Source: Planctomycetota bacterium (GTDB lineage Bacteria; Planctomycetota; UBA1135; GCA-002686595). Taken from it: a stretch of DNA of 64,000 bases. The position numbers and the translations under genes were made by a program. The notes under the pieces were generated by a model. It was not told the origin of the DNA. It did not search any database and saw nothing but the letters and a program-made list of their open reading frames with translations. Shown piece after piece: positions 18,089-27,691 of this stretch; positions within the stretch are counted from its first letter, which is position 1; each line of letters starts with the position of its first letter. The stretch spans positions 186,001 to 250,000 of the forward strand of contig NYUD01000057.1 of NCBI GenBank assembly GCA_002683825.1, read 5' to 3'.

Positions 18089-19174
18089 TTGACCGACGTC
18101 ACGCCGCCGGGTTTCGCGCCCGATTTCGACCGCAATCGACGTTTCATCCAGGCCGTTCGCGAGCGCATCGCGACGGTCGTCGTCGGACAGGAGGTGGTGG
18201 TCGAACGGCTCTTGATCTCGCTCTTCACCGGCGGACACATCCTGCTCCAGGGGGTTCCCGGGGTCGCCAAGACGCTGCTCGCATCCGCCCTGTCCAGGGC
18301 GCTCGACCTCGACTTCGCGCGCGTGCAGTTCACGATCGACCTGCTGCCCTCGGACATTGTGGGTTCCGAGATCCTCGACCAGCGAAGCAACGAGTTTCGC
18401 ACCAACCGCGGGCCGATCTTCACCCACCTTTTACTCGCCGACGAGATCAACCGCGCCGCGCCCAAGGTTCAAAGCGCGTTGCTCGAGGCCATGCAGGAGC
18501 GCAAGGTCACGATCGCAAACACGACCTACAGTCTGCCTGCGCCGTTCCTGGTCATCGCGACGCAGAACCCGGTCGAGCAGTCCGGTACGTTCGAATTGCC
18601 GGAAGCCCAGCTGGACCGCTTCATGCTCCTGCATCGGCTCGACTATCCGACTCCGGATGAAGAGCGCGAACTCCTGCGACGCAATACGCGCTTGGGTGTC
18701 ACGAAGCAGGACAAGGGCGCGGTCGTTCAGACCGAATTCGACGTCGTGACCGATGAACCTGTCGGTTCGGCGGAAGATATCGTCTCCGTCATGCAAGCCG
18801 TGCCGCAAGTTCACGTCAGCGAGACGTTTCTCGAACACACCGTCGAACTGGTCACCCGCACGCGGACACACCCCGCACTGGAACTCGGGGGCAGCCCGCG
18901 CGCCGGAATCGCGCTGATCAAAGCCTCGCGCGCGCGTGCCTTGATTCACGGCCGCGACTACGTCGCTCCCGAGGACATCTTTGCGCTGGCGGAGGACGCT
19001 GTCCTCCACCGGCTGCGTCTTCGTTACGAAGCCCTCGCGGAGGGTATTACGGGCAAGGAGGTGCTCGAGGACATGCTCGGCGCCATGGGGGCCACGCCAT
19101 TTTCACACAGGGCGGGAGCTGAGGAGGTTGCGGTCAGCCACGACACGGTTTCCCTGAGCTCAAACGGGAGCTAG
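18089..19174 (+). CDS. moxR: MoxR-type AAA+ ATPase
   Basis: 361 residues from a TTG at 18089, chosen for the GGAG ribosome site 8 bases upstream; the ATG at 17963 would add an unlikely Arg/Gly-rich stretch. Walker A (GVPGVAKT), Walker B (LLLADEINRA), sensor 1 (VIATQNPVEQSG) and the family signature FELPEAQLDRFM are all present. MoxR ATPases act as chaperones with vWA-domain partners, here encoded directly downstream. It heads a seven-gene operon that runs to 27691. Confidence 0.95.
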   Translation: MTDVTPPGFAPDFDRNRRFIQAVRERIATVVVGQEVVVERLLISLFTGGHILLQGVPGVAKTLLASALSRALDLDFARVQFTIDLLPSDIVGSEILDQRSNEFRTNRGPIFTHLLLADEINRAAPKVQSALLEAMQERKVTIANTTYSLPAPFLVIATQNPVEQSGTFELPEAQLDRFMLLHRLDYPTPDEERELLRRNTRLGVTKQDKGAVVQTEFDVVTDEPVGSAEDIVSVMQAVPQVHVSETFLEHTVELVTRTRTHPALELGGSPRAGIALIKASRARALIHGRDYVAPEDIFALAEDAVLHRLRLRYEALAEGITGKEVLEDMLGAMGATPFSHRAGAEEVAVSHDTVSLSSNGS

Positions 19175-19184
19175 GCCGCAGCCT

Positions 19185-20054
19185 TTGTCGTCCATGGAAG
19201 GCACGCTCGACGCCCTGGACCTTCTGGATGCGCGGCGGTTTCGTATCGTCGTTCGTCGCCTCGCGGACAGCCTGGGCTACGGGACGGATCACTCGCCGTT
19301 CCTCGGCAGCGGCATCGAGTTCGTTCAATCGCGGCCCTATCAATCCGGCGATCCGGTGCGCGTGATCGACTGGCGTGTCACCGCGCGGACGGGGCAGATT
19401 TACGTGAAGGAGTTCGAGTCTCCCAAGCGTATGCCGGTTTATCTCGTCATCGACACCTCCGCGTCGATGACGATTTCATCGACCAGGAAAAGCAAGTACG
19501 CCACCGCGCTCTTTCTGGCCGGCGGATTGGCGTTCGCCTGCCTCGACCGCGTGAGCCCCGTCGGCGTGATCGGCGTGGGGGAACGCGGCATTCTCGTGCG
19601 GCCGAGCCTCTCGAGTGCTCAGGTGATGGAGTGGATTCTGCGGTTGAAGATGTTCCGCTACGACGAGGATACGCGCCTGGCCGCCCGCCTGGGGGAGATC
19701 ACGCCGAGTCTGTCGAGCAAGCACCTGATGCTCGTGCTTTCCGATCTGCACGACCCCTCGGCGCTCGGCGCGCTCAAGCGGCTGGCACAGATTCACGATT
19801 GCGCCGTGATTCAGCTGCAGGATCCCGCGGAAGTGAACCTGCGCGGGGCCGGGCTGATACGGGCCCGCGAGGCCGAAACGGGCCGGGAATTCTGGACCCA
19901 CGGGCGGCGCCAGCACCTGAATCAGGAAGAGCTGACGGCTTCCCTGCGTCGCAGTGGTATCGATCACCTCCTCGTGCGGACCGATGGCGACTATGTCCCC
20001 GCCGTACGGCACTTCTTCGAGTCGCGTGGCCTTCTGGGAAGGAAGGCGCGTTGA
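19185..20054 (+). CDS. DUF58 domain protein (vWA-like MoxR partner)
   Basis: 289 residues from a TTG at 19185, with an ATG three codons later as alternative. The DUF58 signature is clear: SGIEFVQSRPYQSGDPVRVIDWRVTAR, followed by a vWA-like segment with a MIDAS-type DTSASM motif (YLVIDTSASMT). Cytosolic. In MoxR loci DUF58 proteins are the usual partner of the ATPase. Its stop overlaps the next gene's start by one base (TGATG). Confidence 0.92.
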   Translation: MSSMEGTLDALDLLDARRFRIVVRRLADSLGYGTDHSPFLGSGIEFVQSRPYQSGDPVRVIDWRVTARTGQIYVKEFESPKRMPVYLVIDTSASMTISSTRKSKYATALFLAGGLAFACLDRVSPVGVIGVGERGILVRPSLSSAQVMEWILRLKMFRYDEDTRLAARLGEITPSLSSKHLMLVLSDLHDPSALGALKRLAQIHDCAVIQLQDPAEVNLRGAGLIRAREAETGREFWTHGRRQHLNQEELTASLRRSGIDHLLVRTDGDYVPAVRHFFESRGLLGRKAR

Positions 20055-20905
20055 TGAGAGGTCTCGCCCTCTTCTGTGCAGCGCTCGCGCCCATCTTCGC
20101 ACAGGCCGAACCTCAGCTTTCCGATCGCCCCTCCTCGGTCGGCATTCCCGTCTGGGTGCGCGAGATCGTCTTGCCGGGGTCCAGGCTCGAGGTGAAACCG
20201 AGCGACCTGAAGACCCCGCTCACGGTTCGCATTTCAGACGTCTATTCCCACGGTGACGCCTTCCGCTACAACATCGAGTACTACGGGCTCGAAGCGGGTT
20301 CGTTCGACCTGCGTGACTTCCTGCGGCGGGCCGACGGTTCGGGCACGGACGATCTACCGCACTTGACGGTCGTGATCGAGTCCGTCCAGGGGCCGGGCCA
20401 GGTCGAACCCGGTTCGCCTCGGGAAGGCCGGATTCCGCGAGTCGGCGGCTATCACGTCTGGCTCTGGATCGGCGGAGTGCTGTGGCTCGCCGGCCTGTGG
20501 GCCATCCTGAGAGTCACTCGCCGGGAGGACTCCGGCGAGAACGAAGCCACCCTGCGCCCCATGACCCTCGCCGAGCGCCTGCGTCCGTTGGTCGAACGCG
20601 CGATGAAGGGCGAGTTGGCCCGCGTGGAACAGGCCGAGCTCGAACTGGCCCTGATCGCGTTCTGGCGCAAGAAGCTGGAACTCGAAGATGACGATGCGGC
20701 CCGGGCGATCACGCAGCTCAAGGCGCATGCCGAGGCCGGCCCGCTCCTGGTTCAACTCGAGCAGTGGCTGCATCAAAGGAGGACCGCTTCCTCGCCGGCG
20801 ATCGACCTGACCGACCTGCTGGCGCCCTATCGCGACCTGCCCGCGGACGCCCTGCCCGACGGGACCCGGAGCGAGGCTCGAAAGGCCGGACAGCCGGCTC
20901 ACTGA
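20054..20905 (+). CDS. Bat-operon membrane protein with signal peptide
   Basis: 283 residues from the ATG at 20054, which overlaps the DUF58 stop. It has a signal peptide (LFCAALAPIFAQA), an extracytoplasmic domain of about 110 residues, one transmembrane helix (YHVWLWIGGVLWLAGLWAIL, about residue 140), and a cytoplasmic Leu/Glu-rich helical tail. It occupies the position of the BatD/DUF4381-type protein in MoxR-vWA operons. Sequence evidence for that family is only topological, so the name is inferred from gene order. Confidence 0.75.
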   Translation: MRGLALFCAALAPIFAQAEPQLSDRPSSVGIPVWVREIVLPGSRLEVKPSDLKTPLTVRISDVYSHGDAFRYNIEYYGLEAGSFDLRDFLRRADGSGTDDLPHLTVVIESVQGPGQVEPGSPREGRIPRVGGYHVWLWIGGVLWLAGLWAILRVTRREDSGENEATLRPMTLAERLRPLVERAMKGELARVEQAELELALIAFWRKKLELEDDDAARAITQLKAHAEAGPLLVQLEQWLHQRRTASSPAIDLTDLLAPYRDLPADALPDGTRSEARKAGQPAH

Positions 20906-20911
20906 ACCACG

Positions 20912-21838
20912 ATGGAGTTCCTCCTGCCCTTCCGACACGGCGCCGTGCTCTTCTTTCTCTTCGTGCCGGCGATTCTTCTCTGGTGGACGTGGGGGAAGAA
21001 GGGCGGCGGGGTGGTGCTGCCCTTCGATCATTCCAGCGCGTCCCGGGGCAGGGCCATTGCGATTCCCCTCAACACCAGCCAATCCCTGCCCTCGATCTGT
21101 CTGGCGGTCGTCATCCTGATCTTGGCCGGACCTCAGCGCTGGGACGAGCCCCGTGCCAAGAAGGTTCTGACGAACATCGAGTTCTGCGTCGACGTGTCCG
21201 GAAGCATGACCGCTTCCTTCGGCGAGGGTACGCGCTACGACGCTTCGATGGTGGCGATCAACGATTTCCTCGACTACCGCGAGGGCGACGCATTCGGCTT
21301 GACCTTCTTCGGCAACCAGGTCCTGCACTGGGTTCCCCTGACGACCGACGTCTCCGCCTTCCGGTGTGCACCGCCCTTCATGAAGCCGGGCAACCTCCCG
21401 GACTGGTTCGGCGGAACGGAGATCGGCAAGGCCCTGCTCGCCTGCAGGCGCGTCCTCATCGAACGCGAAGAGGGGGACAGGATGATCATCCTGGTCTCCG
21501 ACGGCTTCAGCGCGGACCTGGGTGGGGATCGTGACGAGGAGATCTCCCGCATGCTGCGGGAGGACCGCATCAGCGTATTCGCGGTGCACATCGCCTCTTC
21601 GGATCCGCCCGAATCGATCGTCAACATCACCTCGTCGACGGGTGGAGAGGTCTTCAACCCCGGAGACACCGAAGGGCTGAGTCGCGTCTTCCAGGCCATC
21701 GACGCGATGCAGGAGACGCGCGTCGAAAAGGTCCGGGCCGAAGCGGTGGACGACTATCCGCTCTGGTGCTGGATCTCGCTCGGCGTGTTGGCCGCGGCCA
21801 TCTCAACCGCCTTCATACTGAGGCCGACACCCTGGTAG
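20912..21838 (+). CDS. Membrane vWA-domain protein, BatA-like
   Basis: 308 residues. Two N-terminal hydrophobic helices (FFLFVPAILLWW and ICLAVVILILAGP) precede a vWA domain with the MIDAS motif DVSGSM near residue 95, and a C-terminal helix (WISLGVLAAAISTAFIL). This 2-TM, vWA, TM layout matches BatA proteins, thought to bind partners through the MIDAS metal under control of the MoxR ATPase. It starts 6 bases after the preceding gene and lies 10 bases before the next. Confidence 0.9.
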   Translation: MEFLLPFRHGAVLFFLFVPAILLWWTWGKKGGGVVLPFDHSSASRGRAIAIPLNTSQSLPSICLAVVILILAGPQRWDEPRAKKVLTNIEFCVDVSGSMTASFGEGTRYDASMVAINDFLDYREGDAFGLTFFGNQVLHWVPLTTDVSAFRCAPPFMKPGNLPDWFGGTEIGKALLACRRVLIEREEGDRMIILVSDGFSADLGGDRDEEISRMLREDRISVFAVHIASSDPPESIVNITSSTGGEVFNPGDTEGLSRVFQAIDAMQETRVEKVRAEAVDDYPLWCWISLGVLAAAISTAFILRPTPW

Positions 21839-21848
21839 GGGGCCGTGT

Positions 21849-22943
21849 ATGGAAGAGGAATTCACACCGATCATCGCCGCGCTCGTGGCCGCCGTCCTTG
21901 TGCTCGGTGCGGAGTTTCTTCACCTCATCCGGATCCGCAGGGTTGCCAAGCTCGTCTTCGGGCCCGATGAAAGAGCTGCCGTGTGGACCCGCGCGGTTCC
22001 CCTGCTCAAGAGTGTTGCGATCGGTGGACTGACGTGGGGGCTGTTCACCCTGCTCTTCATCGACCCGAAGAGGCACTCCTCCGACGATGACGTCGTGCTC
22101 GAGCCCGACGAGTACCGCCACGTTCTGATGGTTCTTGACGTTTCGCCCAGCATGCGTCTGGTCGATGCGGGACCGACGAAGACTCAAAGTCGCATGCAAC
22201 GCGCGCGCGACGTGATGGAGTCGTTCTTCAAGCGCGTGCCGCTCCAGCTGTATCGCCTGTCGGTCGTCGCGGTCTACAACGGAGCCAAACCGGTGGTCGT
22301 CGACACGCGCGACGTCGAGGTCATTCGCAACGTCCTGGGCGACCTGCCGATGCACTACGCCTTCGAGTCGGGCAAGACCAAGCTCTTCGACGGTCTGAGG
22401 GAGGCGACCGAAGTCGCCAAGCACTGGGTTCCGGGTAGCACAACGTTGGTCGTGATCTCCGACGGCGACACGGTTCCCGCCCAGGGGATGCCGAAGATGC
22501 CCGCTGCGATCGACAACGTGTTGATCGTCGGCGTGGGCGATCCGCTGGCCGGCAAGTTCATCGACGGCCGCCAGTCGCGCCAGGATGTCTCCACCCTGCG
22601 TCAGATGGCGACCCGTCTGGGGGGGACTTTTCACAACGGAAACGAGCGCCACCTCTCCAGCGTGCTGGTCAGCAGTCTGAGCTCGATCGAGGGCAAGAGC
22701 GTCTTCGAGAAGCTCACCCGGCGCGAATACGCCCTGCTGGCCTGCGCCTGCGGGGCGACGTTCATGGCTTTCTTGCCGCTGTTACTGCACTTTTTCGGAA
22801 CGCGCTGGCGACCCGGGCGCCCGACGCGGGGGCGGAGACTTCAACCCGGGACCCCATCCGGCGGGTTGGGGCGCCGGCCATGGGTCGACGCCCTCAGAGC
22901 CCTGTTCACCGGGGGCGGACGGCCAAGTCGAGGAAACGGGTAG
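21849..22943 (+). CDS. Membrane vWA-domain protein, BatB-like
   Basis: 364 residues. N-terminal membrane helices (IIAALVAAVLVLGAEFLHLI and SVAIGGLTWGLFTLLFI) lead to a vWA domain with a variant MIDAS motif, DVSPSM (near residue 99), and a C-terminal helix (YALLACACGATFMAFLPLLL) with an Arg/Gly-rich tail. The second vWA protein of the operon, in the BatB position. A pair of vWA membrane proteins suggests a heterodimer, as proposed for other Bat systems. Confidence 0.88.
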   Translation: MEEEFTPIIAALVAAVLVLGAEFLHLIRIRRVAKLVFGPDERAAVWTRAVPLLKSVAIGGLTWGLFTLLFIDPKRHSSDDDVVLEPDEYRHVLMVLDVSPSMRLVDAGPTKTQSRMQRARDVMESFFKRVPLQLYRLSVVAVYNGAKPVVVDTRDVEVIRNVLGDLPMHYAFESGKTKLFDGLREATEVAKHWVPGSTTLVVISDGDTVPAQGMPKMPAAIDNVLIVGVGDPLAGKFIDGRQSRQDVSTLRQMATRLGGTFHNGNERHLSSVLVSSLSSIEGKSVFEKLTRREYALLACACGATFMAFLPLLLHFFGTRWRPGRPTRGRRLQPGTPSGGLGRRPWVDALRALFTGGGRPSRGNG

Positions 22944-22990
22944 CGCTTGACGATGAATAAGGTAGACCTAAGTACCCCAAGGAGAATCCC

Positions 22991-23626
22991 ATGAGAAAGT
23001 GGCTCTTGAGTGCGTGGTTCATGATTCCCGTCGGCGCCACCGCCTTTCACTTCGGTCCCGGACAGGATCACGCGGCCCTCGATCGGGTCGCATCACTGAC
23101 GGCCGAAGGCCAGGCCTTTGCGAAGGAAGGCCGCGCTCTCCAGGAAAAGGACCAAACGCTGGCCGCGGCCGGTGCATTCGCCAAGGCGGACAACGCTTTT
23201 TCGCAAGCGCTGTCCGAACTTCCGGCGGAACATGTTGCCGAGTCCCGGGCGCTTCGCCTGGAACGCGCGAAGTGCATGATGTTTCTCAGCAAGTTGCCCG
23301 ATGCCAACCGCGAGTTGACGGGGCTCGTGGAGGAGCTTTCGGTCGATCCCGACGCGGATCCCGAGCTCACCGCCGACGCGCGTAGCACCTATGCGAACTC
23401 GCAGTACTACATGACCTGGCTGATGCGTCTCGAGGGGGAGGGTCGCGAGAAATGGGGGCCTCGGATCGAATCGGCGCGTCAGACCTACCGGCTGCTCGCG
23501 GAAAGGGCGCAGGAGGCGGGCGATTCGGAGGCGCTCGCTCACCACCGCGAAGATCTTGAAGCAGCGATTCGCCTGGACCGCATGGATCTGACCGATCTGC
23601 AGGGGTTGCCCCTACCCAGCCAATGA
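22991..23626 (+). CDS. Exported TPR-like protein of the Bat operon
   Basis: 211 residues with a weak signal peptide (WLLSAWFMIPVGATAF). The rest is Ala/Glu-rich helices consistent with degenerate tetratricopeptide repeats (AAAGAFAKADNAFSQALSEL, about residues 55-75). Bat operons often encode TPR proteins (BatC/BatE) at this position, so a periplasmic scaffold role is inferred. A clear AAGGAG ribosome site precedes the ATG. No enzymatic motif is visible. Confidence 0.75.
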   Translation: MRKWLLSAWFMIPVGATAFHFGPGQDHAALDRVASLTAEGQAFAKEGRALQEKDQTLAAAGAFAKADNAFSQALSELPAEHVAESRALRLERAKCMMFLSKLPDANRELTGLVEELSVDPDADPELTADARSTYANSQYYMTWLMRLEGEGREKWGPRIESARQTYRLLAERAQEAGDSEALAHHREDLEAAIRLDRMDLTDLQGLPLPSQ

Positions 23627-23794
23627 CGGGGTTGTGGAAGTGGCCGCGGTCGCGGCAGACCGGGAAAAGGAAGAAAATCGAACTCAAGGGCGTCGGAAGA
23701 TGCGCGCGGTGCATCGCTCGGCCCGCCGGGCGACGGTAGCGGTTCCTGAGACCTGCATCGGCTCATCCATCTGGGAAACGAAGGAAAGAGGAAA

Positions 23795-26700
23795 GTGATG
23801 AAGGGCCTCCTTTGGATCGGGGCAGGGGTTGTCGTGTTCGGTGCCAACGCGGCGACTCAGGATCCCGGCAAGTTTCTGGAGGGCGTCGTCGTGCGTGCGG
23901 CGCCTGCCCCGCAGGAACCACAGTCGGCTGAAGAGGAAGAGGGCGAGGACGGGGAGGAGAAGAAGGAGCCTTCAGCGCTTCAGAAGAAGCTCGCCAAACT
24001 GACCTATGACCGGCGCCCGTCGGTGATCCTCAAGGCCTGGTCGACGCCTCCCGAGTCCGAGGAAGAGCAAGAACAGGCGCCGGAGAACGCTTCCGAAGAG
24101 GGAGCCACCCTCGAGGCGGCCCTGGACGGAGAGCAATCCCCCGGGCCGGAGGAGGAAGTGTCCGAAGAGGTTCTCGAGGAAGCGCAGGACGGGGAAGCGG
24201 AGCCGGAGGAAGAGAAGACCGAGGAAGAGCTGAAGGAGGAGGCCGAGGAGGCCGCAAAGGCGGCGGAGAAGGCGGCGGAGAAGGCCAAAAAGGAGGCCGA
24301 AGCCAAGGCCAATAAGGAGGAAAAGGAGCGCATAGAGAAGGAGGCCAAGGAGCTCCAGCGCAACGTCACCCTCGGTGACTGGGAGGCGGTCGGTGAGTAC
24401 CTCGCGAGCATCACCGAGGAAGAGGCCAAGGCCGGGTACAAGCAGATGCTTGTCTCCCTCGTCAAGGGACCCAAGAAACCCCAGGGGCGTTTCGCCAACT
24501 GGGCCGAAAAGAACTTCTTCGCGCCCGCGGACGTGCTCGGTTTAACGGTCGCGGCGCCGATCGATCACGAGGATGGGAATCTGACTCAGCTCGGCCTGTT
24601 GCTGTCCCAGAGCATCAACGCCGGCGGGCTGCTCGAAAAGTCCCTGGAGCTCTTTCAGGGCGTCTTCGAATCCGAAGAGCCGGAACTCGACCGCCAGGAC
24701 GTTGCGCGCATTCTCATGGGAGCGAATTTTCCGGTCGAGGCCGGTGAGTTCTTGCCCTCCCCTGAAACGGCCATCTCCGAGAACGACCGCGCGGCGCTGA
24801 ACCTGCTCTCGCGCCACTTCCTGGCCAAGCACGCGGAAGACAAGAAGGAAGGCTTCCTCGAGCAGGCCTGGACCGTCCTTCAGGCCGTGCTGGCCAGCGG
24901 CGAGGTCGAAGACAAGGACAAGGAAGAGGCGTTGAAACGCGCGGTCGACATCGCGCCGCGGATTCGCGAAGAGCTCGGTCAGTCCTGGCTCGATGAGAGC
25001 TTCACCTCACGACCCGAGCGCGGCATGGAGATCCTGGCGGTGATCGGTGGATCCAGCTCGAACGCCTTGATGGACAAGGCGCTCGATGCCGATGCGCGCT
25101 TCAAGAACCTCGAGCTGCAGACGACCGCCGCGGAGGCGCTTCTGAAAGCTGCGCCCGAGCGCGCGCCCCAGTGGGCTTCGACCCTGTCCTTGCTGGCAGC
25201 CAACTGGTTGCGCGAGGCGATCTACACCTACAAGAACGACAAGTCGACGCAGCGCGGCCCCTCGATGCAGCGCGACTTCTACGGGAATTTCTACTACTAC
25301 AACTCCAGTTTCAACCGCCCAAGCAAGAGCACCCCCGCGCCGATCACGACGGACAAGATTCTCGATATTCGTCCATCGGCCGGCTGGATGCCCTTCGTCG
25401 CCGAGGGTCTGAGGCCGAAATTTGCCATCCTTCTCGCCCAGCTTCTCCTCAAGGTGAACGAGGAAACGGAAGCCTTCCCGCACATCGAGCGCCTGGCTCT
25501 CGTCCACCCCGAGCGCGCCAAGGAACTGGTCGAAGAGTTCCTGCGTGTGTGGGCCAAGAACCACAACCCCAACGACAAGAACAACCGCCGCAACCGCTAC
25601 GTCTACTTCTACGGCTACGAGCAGCGGGCCGATGCGATTCCGCTGACGCGTTCCAAGCAGGAACGCAATCTCGTCGAACTCGCCGAGTGGGTCGCTCGCA
25701 TCCGCCAGCTGCCTCTCGAAGACCTCGATGAAGAGTTGATCGCCGCAGCCTTCACCTCTGCGCACTCGATCGCCGAGGTCTACCGGCTGGAAACGATCGA
25801 AGAGGTCTTCGGGTCTATGCACGACCTGGAGCCCGAGATTCTGGCCCAGCTGGTGCAGAAGATGCGCACCAACCTGGTCGGTGTGTGGCGCCAACCCAAC
25901 ACCCAGAAGGAGAACAAGACCAAGCGGCGCCAGCGCGATATTCAGGGCGAGATCCTGCGTGGCTATCAGGTCGCTCGATCCGTCACCGAAGAGGCCCTGG
26001 CCGATCACCCCGAGAACTGGCAATTGATGCTGGCGCGGGCCTCGGTCATGCACGACGAGAACAACTTCCGCCAGGAGCTCGCCCAGGATTCCAAGTTCTC
26101 CGGCAACCGCCAGGAGGCCTTCCGTGAATTCGAACGAGCGGCCGAGATGTACGCCGCCCAGGTGGAGGACCTGCTCGAGGAAGAAGAGACGACCAAGGTC
26201 TTCGAGACCTGGTTCTACGCCAGCCTGGGTGCTTGTGATCTGGGAGCCGTCGACGAGCGCAAGCAGGCTGTCGCAGCCCAGATCGAGCGCATTCGCGGTG
26301 TGCTCGAATCCTTGCCGGACGAGCGCGCCGAGCACCACATGGACATGTTCTCGAACACGCTCTTCACGCGCATGGGCAGCGTCAATCCGGCCGTCAAGTT
26401 CACCTACGTGCGTAACGGGCTGGATATCGTCGGTGACAATGAACGCGCCGAAGAAGCTCGTAAGGTGTATCAGTACTACCGTGATCTGGTCACCGAGATC
26501 CAACTCGAGACCGTCGTCGATGGCGAAGACCGCGTGGGTAGCGAAAAGCCCTTCGGCCTGTACGTCAATCTGCGTCACACGAAGGAGATCGAGCGGGAGG
26601 CCGGGGGCTTCTCGAAGTATCTCACCAACCAGAACAACCAGCGATTCGCCTGGAACTACGGCCGGCCGACGGAAAACTACCGAGACAAATTCGAGGATGT

Positions 26701-27691
26701 GGCGCGCGAGGCGTTGTCGGAGCACTTCGAGGTGCTTTCGGTCACGTTCAACCACCCCGACACCCATTCGCGTGCCCTCGAGGAGTATGGCTGGCGCGTC
26801 ACGCCCTATGCGTATCTGCTTCTGAAGGCACGTGGTCCCGAGGTCGATCGTGTGCCTTCGTTGCACCTCGACATCGATTTCCTCGACACCTCGGGCTACG
26901 CCGTGCTGCCGGTCGAGTCTTCGCCGGTCGCGATCGAGGCCAGCTCTCCGCAACGCGAAGAGCGACCCTTCGAGAAGCTAAAGCTCACGCAGACCCTGGA
27001 CGAGCGTCAGGCTGACAAGGGCAAGCTGCTCCTGGAGGTTCAAGCGAGCGCACTGGGCCTCGTGCCCGATCTCGAGGCATTCCTGGACTTGGGCTCGGAG
27101 GGGTTTGAAATCGTCTCGGCCGAAGATCAGGGCGTCTCGGTGGCGAAGTTCGATGAAGAGGGCGAGGAGGTCGCCATCGTCTCCGAACGCATCTGGAGCA
27201 TCGCGATGGAAGCGAAGGAGGGCCTGACGGAGCTCCCGAAGGAGTTCCGGTTCGGTCGACCCCTCGTGGAAGAGGTCGAGGTCGATTACCAGCGCTACGA
27301 CGACGCCGACCTGCAGTCGGTCGCAGCGGTGATTTCCCTCGAGGAGATCTACGGTGAGCGCTCCATCTCGATTCTGCCGTGGTTCTTCGCGCTCCTGGCC
27401 GTGGCCGGCGTCTCGTTCGGATGGGTACGTCTGCGGCGCGTGCGCAAGGTAGTCGCCCCGAGCGGTCCTTTCCGCATGCCCGACAGCGTTTCGGCCTTCA
27501 CGGTCATCGGACTGCTCGAGCAGATCGACGCCAAGAACGGCCTGAACCGTCCCCAGCGCGAGGAACTTCGCTCGCAGATCGACGAGCTCGAGGGGTTCTA
27601 CTTCCGTGAGGGGGGTGGAGAGACGCCGGATTTGCGGCGCATCGCCGAGAGCTGGATCGGGCGCGCTTCGCGCCCTACTTCACCCCGCTAG
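23795..27691 (+). CDS. 1298-residue acidic membrane protein of the Bat operon
   Basis: The largest product in the window. It has a signal peptide (LLWIGAGVVVFGANAATQ), then about 150 residues of Glu/Lys/Ala-rich low complexity and coiled coil (EEAEEAAKAAEKAAEKAKK). A long helical, TPR-like region follows, with an Asn/Tyr-rich insert near residue 500 (YGNFYYYNSSFNRP). A single transmembrane helix near residue 1190 (LPWFFALLAVAGVSFGW) leaves a ~95-residue cytoplasmic tail. It is 168 bases downstream of the preceding gene and is the likely last member of the operon. I do not recognise the family; a large periplasmic scaffold tethered to the Bat complex is an inference. Its 3' end overlaps the convergent nuclease gene by 17 bases. 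Confidence 0.85.
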   Translation: MMKGLLWIGAGVVVFGANAATQDPGKFLEGVVVRAAPAPQEPQSAEEEEGEDGEEKKEPSALQKKLAKLTYDRRPSVILKAWSTPPESEEEQEQAPENASEEGATLEAALDGEQSPGPEEEVSEEVLEEAQDGEAEPEEEKTEEELKEEAEEAAKAAEKAAEKAKKEAEAKANKEEKERIEKEAKELQRNVTLGDWEAVGEYLASITEEEAKAGYKQMLVSLVKGPKKPQGRFANWAEKNFFAPADVLGLTVAAPIDHEDGNLTQLGLLLSQSINAGGLLEKSLELFQGVFESEEPELDRQDVARILMGANFPVEAGEFLPSPETAISENDRAALNLLSRHFLAKHAEDKKEGFLEQAWTVLQAVLASGEVEDKDKEEALKRAVDIAPRIREELGQSWLDESFTSRPERGMEILAVIGGSSSNALMDKALDADARFKNLELQTTAAEALLKAAPERAPQWASTLSLLAANWLREAIYTYKNDKSTQRGPSMQRDFYGNFYYYNSSFNRPSKSTPAPITTDKILDIRPSAGWMPFVAEGLRPKFAILLAQLLLKVNEETEAFPHIERLALVHPERAKELVEEFLRVWAKNHNPNDKNNRRNRYVYFYGYEQRADAIPLTRSKQERNLVELAEWVARIRQLPLEDLDEELIAAAFTSAHSIAEVYRLETIEEVFGSMHDLEPEILAQLVQKMRTNLVGVWRQPNTQKENKTKRRQRDIQGEILRGYQVARSVTEEALADHPENWQLMLARASVMHDENNFRQELAQDSKFSGNRQEAFREFERAAEMYAAQVEDLLEEEETTKVFETWFYASLGACDLGAVDERKQAVAAQIERIRGVLESLPDERAEHHMDMFSNTLFTRMGSVNPAVKFTYVRNGLDIVGDNERAEEARKVYQYYRDLVTEIQLETVVDGEDRVGSEKPFGLYVNLRHTKEIEREAGGFSKYLTNQNNQRFAWNYGRPTENYRDKFEDVAREALSEHFEVLSVTFNHPDTHSRALEEYGWRVTPYAYLLLKARGPEVDRVPSLHLDIDFLDTSGYAVLPVESSPVAIEASSPQREERPFEKLKLTQTLDERQADKGKLLLEVQASALGLVPDLEAFLDLGSEGFEIVSAEDQGVSVAKFDEEGEEVAIVSERIWSIAMEAKEGLTELPKEFRFGRPLVEEVEVDYQRYDDADLQSVAAVISLEEIYGERSISILPWFFALLAVAGVSFGWVRLRRVRKVVAPSGPFRMPDSVSAFTVIGLLEQIDAKNGLNRPQREELRSQIDELEGFYFREGGGETPDLRRIAESWIGRASRPTSPR

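Noticed and set aside
25007..26953. Long open frame (648 codons) antisense to the 1298-residue Bat protein
   Set aside because: Mirror frame of a strongly coding, high-GC gene; composition rich in Val/Leu/Arg/His without domain motifs, signal peptide or ribosome site.
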